From: an uncultured Clostridia bacterium
GTDB taxonomy: Bacteria; Bacillota; Clostridia; Christensenellales; Aristaeellaceae
Reading direction: 5' to 3'
Assembly: GCA_934621485.1 (NCBI GenBank)
Contig: CAKTUS010000078.1
Coordinates: forward strand, 1 to 12,833
DNA: 12,833 bases
Shown: piece by piece, positions 1 to 5,188 of the stretch
Numbering within the stretch: the stretch's first letter is position 1
Layout: each line of letters begins with the position of its first letter
Made by a program: the position numbers and the translations under genes
The notes under the pieces: generated by a model
What the model was told of the DNA's origin: nothing
The model's database searches: none
The model's input: the letters and a program-made list of their open reading frames with translations, nothing else

Positions 1-9
1 GCATAAGGC

Positions 10-38
10 TTAGGGGCTCCGCCCCTAAAACCCCGGCA
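10..38. repeat. Palindromic intergenic element, copy 1
   Basis: TTAGGGGC-TCC-GCCCCTAA (10-28) is a perfect 8-bp hairpin with a 3-nt loop, followed by AAACCCCGGCA-like sequence to 38. Twenty-five of 29 bases match copy 2 at 85-113, 75 bp away. A further perfect 9-bp hairpin GCAGGAGGC-GGC-GCCTCCTGC (36-56) follows directly. Confidence 0.7.
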
Positions 39-56
39 GGAGGCGGCGCCTCCTGC
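36..56. repeat. GC-rich perfect hairpin
   Basis: GCAGGAGGC (36-44) and GCCTCCTGC (48-56) are perfect 9-bp inverted repeats around GGC. The hairpin adjoins palindromic element copy 1 and has no T run on either side, so it is more likely part of the repeat element than a terminator. Confidence 0.65.
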
Positions 57-80
57 ACCTCCACTTTGTCAGCAACCTGA

Positions 81-113
81 AGTTTTAGAGGCTTCGCCTC
101 TAAAACTCCGGCA
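81..113. repeat. Palindromic intergenic element, copy 2
   Basis: AGTTTTAGAGGC-TTC-GCCTCTAAAACT (81-107) is a perfect 12-bp hairpin with a 3-nt loop. Bases 85-113 align to copy 1 (10-38) with four differences; two of these (89 and 99) face each other in the stem and keep the pair, changing G-C to A-T. The sequence then runs into CCGGCATGCGCCGG (109-122), a 5-bp inverted repeat. Confidence 0.7.
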
Positions 114-160
114 TGCGCCGGCGGGAAGCGGGCGCCCAGTGCGCACAACCGCCTTAGGCG

Positions 161-187
161 TTTCGTCCACGCAGGTGGAGCGCGAAA
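161..187. repeat. Inverted repeat (imperfect hairpin)
   Basis: TTTCG-TCCAC (161-170) can pair with GTGGA and CGAAA (175-179, 183-187) around a GCAG loop, with a 3-nt bulge (GCG, 180-182). It lies in the non-coding stretch 1-374 and is not followed by a T run on either strand, so a terminator role is not supported. Confidence 0.5.
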
Positions 188-227
188 TGCAGAAAGGCTA
201 CGGTCGTTGTCCTCCCCACTTTTGAGC

Positions 228-286
228 AACCGTCCTGCCGCCTGCGGCTCCAGCTTTTGGGACGGCCTGCGCTGGCTCTGACGGTT
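228..286. other. Non-coding segment able to fold as a three-way junction
   Basis: AACCGTC (228-234) pairs with GACGGTT (280-286). Inside this closing stem lie a small hairpin GCCG-CCTG-CGGC (237-248) and a second stem CCAGC/GCTGG (250-254 with 271-275). The arrangement folds on either strand. A competing longer-range repeat TTTTGGGA/TCCCAAAA (255-262 with 308-315) also exists. No RNA family is recognised. Confidence 0.3.
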
Positions 287-310
287 ATTTTTTGCAAAAG
301 CCTACCATCC

Positions 311-344
311 CAAAACAGGAATTGCCGCTTCCGCGACAATTCCT
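311..344 (-). terminator. Possible weak terminator after the tetR-family gene
   Basis: An 8-bp perfect stem AGGAATTG/CAATTCCT (317-324 with 337-344), a one-base mismatch, and three more inner pairs (CGC/GCG) form a hairpin 30 bp after the stop codon. On the minus strand it is followed by GTTTTGGG, a T run of only four, so efficiency is uncertain. Confidence 0.5.
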
Positions 345-374
345 ATTATATCATTTTTTCCCGTCTTGTACAGT

Positions 375-959
375 TCATTCGGCAATGGCACGGTCGCACA
401 CGCCTTCAATCATCAGTTCCACCGCCTGCTCATAACGCTGCCCCGCTTCCTTCTGCATCAGTTGGGAAAACAGCAGCAGGTGCATGGTGGTGCAGGCGGT
501 TTCCAGATCCGTGCGCAGCGTTACACCCGCCTTCACAATCAGCTTGCGGATTCGTTCATCATCGCTGATATAGTGCTCCCGCAGCACCTCGGCCGGCAAT
601 CGCCTTCTCAACAAGGGAAAATCCTCCCGGATAAAGGAAATGGTGTTGTACCTTTCCGACAGGTGAAAAACCTCCAGAATCGCCAGCTTGGTACGTTGCC
701 GAATATCCAGTTTCTGGCGCTGAAGCACCTTTTCCGCCCGGCCGTACATTTCATTGTGCAACGCTTCCAGCGCGCTGAGAAACAAATGCTCCTTGCTGGG
801 ATAAAAGTGATAGAATGCGCCCTTGGAAATATCCGCCTTTTGAGCCAGCTGATCCACCGTGGTTTGGCGCATGGTGCCCGCCGCAATGCTATCCAGCGCG
901 ATGCTCAGCAGCTTTTCCCTAATGTGCTGCCGCTCCTGGGCGGAAAAGGCCATTGCCAT
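375..959 (-). CDS. TetR-family transcriptional regulator
   Basis: A 194-residue one-component repressor-type protein. The N-terminal DNA-binding domain spans about 8-55, with the helix-turn-helix TTVDQLAQKADISKGAFYHF (33-52) followed by YPSKEHLF, a near-canonical TetR signature. The C-terminal part is helical and variable, as expected for the ligand-binding and dimer domain; no ligand can be read from it. ATG at 959 has GAGGTG (967-972) 7 nt upstream; ATG at 953 is a poorer fit. It is the last gene of the efflux operon, 15 bp after the HlyD stop, so its amount would rise with the exporter. The inverted repeat at 5085-5114 is its most likely target, which would give negative feedback. Family call is firm, target inferred. 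Confidence 0.93.
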   Translation of the reverse strand: MAMAFSAQERQHIREKLLSIALDSIAAGTMRQTTVDQLAQKADISKGAFYHFYPSKEHLFLSALEALHNEMYGRAEKVLQRQKLDIRQRTKLAILEVFHLSERYNTISFIREDFPLLRRRLPAEVLREHYISDDERIRKLIVKAGVTLRTDLETACTTMHLLLFSQLMQKEAGQRYEQAVELMIEGVCDRAIAE

Positions 960-974
960 GTTTCTTCACCTCGG

Positions 975-2024
975 TTAGTTCAGCCACACGGTGGCGCTCA
1001 TGCCCGGCAGCAATTCCATGCTGGTGGAAAGGCTTAACGTTACGTTGTAATACGTTGCGTTTTGCTTGGTCACGCCCGACGCAGCAATCTCCGTAACCGT
1101 GCCGCTCAGTTCCACATCCGGGTAACGGTCCAGCTCCAGCGCCAGGCTGTCGCCAAGATGCACCTTGTCCAAATCCACCTCATCCACCTCGGCCACCACC
1201 TGGAAAGCGCTCAAATCATGCACCTTGCCCAGCAACTGGCCTTTGTACACCTGCTGGCCGGAAACAACGCTCATTTCCAATGCACCGTCTGCCGGCGATT
1301 GCCGTTCGGCGCTCAACTCCTCCATCTGGGCGTCCTCGGCCGCCAGTTCATACATCAGCTGGCCTTTTTTAACCACATCGCCCTGGCGAACGGCGCAGCG
1401 CAGCACCCGGCCCGCACCGGTAACGGTTACATCCTTTGCCCGAACCACAGTGCCGGTACCGATGGCGCTCTTGGAACCCAGCTTTTCATCCCGGTACAGC
1501 TTTACCTTATCGCCGTTGTCAAAGTCGCCCCTGGTCATCTCCACCACATAGCGATCGCCGTCCACCGAAATCACCCGGCCTTCGCCCTGGTTGTCCTTAT
1601 CGGTACTCTCCTCAAAATAAACGGCTTCTCCCGCATGAATCACCTTGTTTTCCGGCTCGTTATACGCGCCGGTGGTGTCGGCCTCCACCGCCTGGGGAAC
1701 CGGGCGTTCCAGCACAGCCAGGCTGCCGTATTGAGCCAGCACATCCGCAGCCAGGTCGCCTTCCTTAGCGAACAGGGCTTCCACCGTTCCGTCCGCAGGC
1801 GCGTATACTTTCAGGGTTTCCAACGCAAACAGTGTTTCGCCCCGCGCTACCCGGTCGCCGTTATCCCAGTCAAAGGGCTTCACTACGCCGGAAAAGGGCG
1901 CGGTAAGCTGATACACGTTCACGCTTTCCACCGTCGCATTGGCGCTGACTCTGTTTTCCGCTCCCAGAGCGGCCGCGGGCATGCACAGGGTTAAAACCGC
2001 CAGCAAAGCAAGTACCTTTTTCAT
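975..2024 (-). CDS. HlyD/MacA-like efflux adaptor (periplasmic-type adaptor)
   Basis: A 349-residue exported adaptor partner of the ABC exporter. Residues 1-22 form a signal peptide (MKKVLALLAVLTLC, then AAALGA). Two lipoyl/biotinyl-like modules are visible: about 38-107 (TAPFSGVVKPFDWDNGDRVA, then ETLKVYAPADGTV) and about 195-267 (VVKKGQLMYELAAED, then SPADGALEMSVVSGQQVYKG). A beta-barrel typical of the family follows (LSAFQVVAEVDEVDLDKVHL, 271-290; LELDRYPDVELSGTVTEIA). The long alpha-helical hairpin usual in MacA is reduced to about 20 residues (228-247), in keeping with a cell lacking TolC. I chose ATG at 2024 with TGGAG (2031-2035) 6 nt upstream; the TTG at 2036 would sit directly on a GGGAGG. 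The stop lies 15 bp before the regulator gene. Confidence 0.88.
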   Translation of the reverse strand: MKKVLALLAVLTLCMPAAALGAENRVSANATVESVNVYQLTAPFSGVVKPFDWDNGDRVARGETLFALETLKVYAPADGTVEALFAKEGDLAADVLAQYGSLAVLERPVPQAVEADTTGAYNEPENKVIHAGEAVYFEESTDKDNQGEGRVISVDGDRYVVEMTRGDFDNGDKVKLYRDEKLGSKSAIGTGTVVRAKDVTVTGAGRVLRCAVRQGDVVKKGQLMYELAAEDAQMEELSAERQSPADGALEMSVVSGQQVYKGQLLGKVHDLSAFQVVAEVDEVDLDKVHLGDSLALELDRYPDVELSGTVTEIAASGVTKQNATYYNVTLSLSTSMELLPGMSATVWLN

Positions 2025-2043
2025 CTTAAACTCCAACCTCCCG

Positions 2044-4350
2044 TTATTCCACGCTCTTCAGCGCTTCCACCATATCAATTTTTTTCACCTTACGCGTAAG
2101 CAGCCAGGTAATCAGCAAAGAAAACACATAGGTAACCACACAGGCAATGGCAATGGACTGCGGCTTCACCGTGGAGGCGAACACCATGCTGTCGCTTTCA
2201 CAAGAGGTGAGCACCTGGCCCGTCAGCCAGCAGCCCGGGCCAATGCCCAGCACAATGCCCAGCAGCGTCATCAGGTCGTTTTCCACCCGAATCAGCCAGC
2301 GAATTTCCTTCTGGTGATAGCCCAATACTTTTAAGGTAGCATACTCGCGGTACCGCTCCATAAAGTTGAGGATGCCCATGTTGTACAACACCACAAAGGC
2401 CAGGCCCAGCGCGGCGCCGCTCATGAGGCCGAAGATGCTTTTCAGGGTGTCCAGAATCTTCAACATGTCCTGCTCCTGCTGAGGCGGATACTTCAATTCC
2501 TCCACCTCGTCCAGGCTGCTCAGCTTTTCCAGTCCGGCTTCCGTGGGGTTCAGCACCAGCAGGGCGTTGGGCGTAAACGCGCCTTTTTTCTCGCTTTTCC
2601 ACAGGCTGCGGCTCATAAACACGCTTTGCCCTACCGTGACGTAAGCGATGCCGGATACCGTTGCGTTAATGGGCTTGTTATCGCCGGGCAGCCATAGCTC
2701 CACCTGGTCGCCCGCTTTGGCCTTCAGCACGTCGGCCAGCTTCTGGCTAAGCAGCACGCCGTCCTCAGGCAGCGCCATCCAGGTTTCATCCTTGCCCAGG
2801 TACATGAGCTGCTGCGCATCCTCCAGCACCGTCAGCTGAGTAATGCGGGAGCCGTTCTGGCCACGGATATCCACGCTTTTTTCCATCACGCCTTCCACCC
2901 GGTCCGCCTGAATCCGGCTGCGATAGCTTTCCACCTCGCCTGCGTCCTGATCCAGATCGGCGCGCACCGTGTAGCGCAGCGTTCCGCTGTAATACTTGCC
3001 CACAAAGAAGCCCACGCTGTCCTGTAAGCCAAGCGAGGTAATAATCAGCATGGTGCAGCAAAGCACGCCGATAAGGCTCATCAGGGTGCGCAGTTTGTTA
3101 CGGAACAGATTGCGCACAATCATTTTGCCGTTAAAGCTCAGTTTGCCCCAAATGCGGGGCATCCGCTCCAAAAACAGCTTGCGGCCGGCTTTCGGCGGTT
3201 TGGGCCGAAGCAGCGCGGCAGTCTGCTCTCTGGCGCTTTTTCGGTAGGTATGCAGGCAGATGAAGCAAGCCAGCGCCACGCCCAAGCCACACACCAGCCA
3301 CTGAGCCGCCGAAATGGGCGCTTGCAGCCGCTCAGGGAAGGTAAACTGCACCTCCTCCAGCACCCACAGCATGTACGGCAGCGTTACGCGGCCTACAACC
3401 AGCCCGATCAGGGAACCGATCAAGGAGGGATAAAAAGCATAGCTCAAATAATGCGTCAGCATTGGCCGGTTGTAATAACCCAACGCCTTCAGCGTGCCCA
3501 TTTGGGTGCGCTGATTTTCCAGCATACGGGTAATGGTGGTTAAAACAATCATGGCCGCAACCGAGAAAGCCAGCAGCGGGAACAGGTAGCTCAGATTGCG
3601 GAACATGTTGACGTCCTTATGCACGCCGTGCGTGGCGGAATAGGATTGATGATCCACAATCAGCGCATCTGGATAACGCTCCTTCACAGCCTGCTTTACA
3701 GCCGTTTCATCCGCGCCGTCCTCAAAGGTTACCACCAGGCTGTTCAGCGCCAGCTGCGGAATGGAGCGGCTGTTCACCAGTACGAAGCCATAGTTTTGCG
3801 GATCCCGCACGGTTCCCTTGCTCAGCGCCAAGTATTCCGCATCCAGCGCCGTGCCGCGAATAACGTAGGTATATTCCGTGTTTTCCAGCTTCAGCGTCAG
3901 CCGGTCGCCCACCTGCAAGCGGTTGGCGGCGGCAAACTCCCGATCCAGCACACAGCCGCGCAGGTCGCTCACATCCAGTTCCCGGCCCTCGTACATGCGA
4001 GGCTGGTTGATGCGAATGGCCTCGTCATAGGCGGTCACCATCAGGCTGGGGTCGCCCGGCAAATCCACATCCAGCTCTGCCGTAGCGCGGGCCTGCACAT
4101 CCGCAACGCCGCTGATACCGCGAATTTGCTGAATGGCGTGCCGGTCTGCGTTCTGCAGGTTAATCCACAAATCGGCCAGGTTCTGGCTTTCAAAGTAGGT
4201 GTTGGCCGACAGATCAATCATGCGCCAGGCCGCGTCCAGGCCGCTGAATACCCAGGTGCCCAGGGCGCACAGCAGGATCATTGCCACAAGCTGCATGCGG
4301 TTATGCCACATATCGCGAATAAGCTTGCGATGCAATGCGTTCTTCACCAT
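2044..4350 (-). CDS. ABC transporter permease with two FtsX-type halves
   Basis: A 768-residue inner-membrane permease. It has two similar halves, each with an N-terminal helix, a large extracytoplasmic domain and a three-helix FtsX core. Predicted membrane segments lie near 19-39, 252-275, 303-325, 350-367, 421-441, 637-660, 692-712 and 732-752. Each core shows the family's cytoplasmic coupling sequence after its first helix: RTQMGTLKALGYYNRPM (281-297) and YREYATLKVLGYHQKEI (668-684). The paired-half layout is that of large Gram-positive FtsX permeases, unlike the four-helix MacB. With the ATPase and HlyD protein it should form a tripartite-like exporter; the substrate is unknown, with drugs, peptides or lipids all possible. 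ATG at 4350 has GGAGGAG (4356-4362) 5 nt upstream. It ends in TAA 19 bp before the adaptor gene. Confidence 0.92.
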   Translation of the reverse strand: MVKNALHRKLIRDMWHNRMQLVAMILLCALGTWVFSGLDAAWRMIDLSANTYFESQNLADLWINLQNADRHAIQQIRGISGVADVQARATAELDVDLPGDPSLMVTAYDEAIRINQPRMYEGRELDVSDLRGCVLDREFAAANRLQVGDRLTLKLENTEYTYVIRGTALDAEYLALSKGTVRDPQNYGFVLVNSRSIPQLALNSLVVTFEDGADETAVKQAVKERYPDALIVDHQSYSATHGVHKDVNMFRNLSYLFPLLAFSVAAMIVLTTITRMLENQRTQMGTLKALGYYNRPMLTHYLSYAFYPSLIGSLIGLVVGRVTLPYMLWVLEEVQFTFPERLQAPISAAQWLVCGLGVALACFICLHTYRKSAREQTAALLRPKPPKAGRKLFLERMPRIWGKLSFNGKMIVRNLFRNKLRTLMSLIGVLCCTMLIITSLGLQDSVGFFVGKYYSGTLRYTVRADLDQDAGEVESYRSRIQADRVEGVMEKSVDIRGQNGSRITQLTVLEDAQQLMYLGKDETWMALPEDGVLLSQKLADVLKAKAGDQVELWLPGDNKPINATVSGIAYVTVGQSVFMSRSLWKSEKKGAFTPNALLVLNPTEAGLEKLSSLDEVEELKYPPQQEQDMLKILDTLKSIFGLMSGAALGLAFVVLYNMGILNFMERYREYATLKVLGYHQKEIRWLIRVENDLMTLLGIVLGIGPGCWLTGQVLTSCESDSMVFASTVKPQSIAIACVVTYVFSLLITWLLTRKVKKIDMVEALKSVE

Positions 4351-5045
4351 ACGATCTCCTCCACCGAAGCGGGATGCTCGTTCATCTCAACGCTTTCAAT
4401 TTGACCGTTGCGCACGCGCACCACCCGGTTGGCCAAGGGCGCGATGGCGGCGTTGTGGGTAATGATTGCCACGGTGGAGTGATATTTCGCGCTCACATTT
4501 TTCAGCAGGGACAACACCTGCAAGCCCGTTTTACTGTCCAGCGCGCCGGTGGGCTCGTCGCACAGAAGCAGCGCGGGGTTTTTGCACAGAGCGCGGGCGA
4601 TGGATACGCGCTGCTGCTCGCCGCCGGACAGTTGGGCGGGGAAGTTGTTCATGCGATCTTTCAACCCCACTTGAGTGAGCACCTCTACGGGATCCAACGC
4701 CTTGGGACACACCTGCCGGGCCAGCTCCACGTTTTCCAGAGCGGTTAGGTTAGGCATCAGATTGTAAAACTGAAACACAAAGCCCACATCCAGGCGGCGA
4801 TACTCTGTCAGTTCCCGGCCGCGCAGCGCGGTAATCTCCTTATCGCCTACCAGGATGCGCCCGGAGGTAGCCTTATCCATACCTCCCAGCAGGTTCAAAA
4901 TGGTGGTTTTGCCAGCGCCGCTGGGGCCCAATACCACGCATAGCTCTCCCTTTTCCATTCCAAACGAAGCGTGATTGGCCGCCAGCACGGTTTCGCCGCC
5001 GGTGTGGTATTCCTTGACCACATCCTCAAAGGTGATATAGCTCAC
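4344..5045 (-). CDS. ABC transporter ATP-binding protein (MacB/LolD type)
   Basis: A 233-residue ATPase that powers the adjoining FtsX-type permease. All motifs are intact: Walker A GPSGAGKT (40-47), Q-loop Gln92 in VFQFYNLMPNLTALENVEL, signature LSGGEQQR (139-146), Walker B LLLCDEP (159-165), D-loop GALD and switch His197 in IITHN. The FYNLMPNLTALENVELA stretch is characteristic of the MacB/LolD/YknY group that drives mechanotransmission transporters rather than solute import. I chose GTG at 5045 because AAAGGA (5052-5057) is 6 nt upstream; an in-frame GTG at 5078 would add 11 residues with no family similarity. It is the first gene of the efflux operon; its TGA overlaps the permease start by 7 bp (ATGGTGA). 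Confidence 0.93.
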   Translation of the reverse strand: MSYITFEDVVKEYHTGGETVLAANHASFGMEKGELCVVLGPSGAGKTTILNLLGGMDKATSGRILVGDKEITALRGRELTEYRRLDVGFVFQFYNLMPNLTALENVELARQVCPKALDPVEVLTQVGLKDRMNNFPAQLSGGEQQRVSIARALCKNPALLLCDEPTGALDSKTGLQVLSLLKNVSAKYHSTVAIITHNAAIAPLANRVVRVRNGQIESVEMNEHPASVEEIVW

Positions 5046-5071
5046 AGTACGTCCTTTCCAAACGGTGCAAA

Positions 5072-5083
5072 TTGTCACGACAA
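5072..5083. promoter_or_regulatory. Second short palindrome in the efflux-operon leader
   Basis: TTGTC-AC-GACAA is a perfect 5-bp inverted repeat with a 2-bp centre, one base downstream (in transcription) of the larger inverted repeat. It could be a second regulator site; as RNA the 2-nt loop is too tight for a full hairpin. Its arms do not match those of the larger site, so it may bind something else or be chance. Confidence 0.3.
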
Positions 5084-5084
5084 G

Positions 5085-5114
5085 CTATGACCAAAACCGT
5101 TTTTACGGTCATAG
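5085..5114. promoter_or_regulatory. Inverted repeat, candidate TetR-family operator
   Basis: Arms CTATGACC (5085-5092) and GGTCATAG (5107-5114) are perfect 8-bp inverted repeats separated by 14 bp, total 30 bp. The site overlaps two bases of the -10 element and covers the predicted transcription start, so a bound dimer would block initiation. Because the operon ends with a TetR-family gene, autorepression through this site is the simplest reading; this is inference from position and symmetry. Confidence 0.65.
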
Positions 5115-5141
5115 TATAGTCAAAAGCAGGCAGGCCGTCAA
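5113..5141 (-). promoter_or_regulatory. Sigma-A-type promoter of the efflux operon
   Basis: On the minus strand, TTGACG (5136-5141) and TATACT (5113-5118) are separated by exactly 17 bp. Both hexamers are one base from the housekeeping consensus (TTGACA, TATAAT). A start site about 7 nt after the -10 would fall near 5106, inside the inverted repeat described separately, leaving a leader of about 60 nt before the GTG at 5045. This is the only strong promoter seen inside the window and it sits in the only gap over 100 bp between genes. Confidence 0.8.
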
Positions 5142-5156
5142 CCGCCTGCCTGCTTT
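5123..5156 (-). terminator. Probable terminator hairpin after the Big_2 gene
   Basis: A perfect 13-bp stem (5123-5135 paired with 5144-5156; arms AAAGCAGGCAGGC and GCCTGCCTGCTTT) with an 8-nt loop lies 33 bp after the Big_2 stop codon. Read on the minus strand the 3' arm ends in TTTT followed by GAC, so the U-tract is short and termination may be partial. The loop carries the -35 hexamer of the next operon's promoter. Confidence 0.7.
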
Positions 5157-5188
5157 CGTTTCAAAAATTCACAAACGAGTCACAATTC

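Larger units (their letters stand above)
1..374. other. Non-coding stretch rich in inverted repeats
   Basis: No reading frame here has a convincing binding site and family signature; a 61-codon minus-strand frame at 154-339 overlaps the probable terminator and is Arg/Gly-rich, so I treat it as chance. The stretch holds the two palindromic elements, the hairpins at 36-56 and 161-187, the possible three-way junction and the tetR terminator. A short module is also repeated: CCTCCACTTTGTCAGCAACC (58-77) and CCTCCCCACTTTTGAGCAACC (211-231, positions with two small gaps). It looks like an intergenic repeat element of the type scattered in clostridial genomes. Confidence 0.55.

Noticed and set aside
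1..125. CRISPR-like repeat array
   Set aside because: Only two diverged copies exist with a 46-bp gap that itself has hairpin sequence; there is no regular spacer pattern or cas gene.
154..339. A 61-codon minus-strand frame in the non-coding stretch
   Set aside because: It is Arg-rich, overlaps the probable terminator and inverted repeats, and resembles no family I can name.
1062..1994. A 310-codon plus-strand open frame opposite the adaptor gene, and similar long plus-strand frames at 3619-4404, 7798-8622, 8268-9302, 9827-10747, 10681-11808 and 11772-12563
   Set aside because: All lie antisense to genes with clear family motifs and show biased composition without recognisable domains; GC-rich codon use produces such shadows.
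1962..2024. Lipoprotein signal in the adaptor (Cys14)
   Set aside because: The residue before Cys14 is Leu, not Gly/Ala/Ser, and the Cys is within the hydrophobic core, so an ordinary signal peptide fits better.
2025..2036. TTG start at 2036 for the adaptor
   Set aside because: A GGGAGG directly abuts the TTG with no spacer, while ATG at 2024 has a well-placed TGGAG and begins a normal signal peptide.
5046..5078. Longer start (GTG at 5078) for the ABC ATPase
   Set aside because: The added 11 residues match nothing in the family, and AAAGGA is spaced correctly for GTG at 5045.
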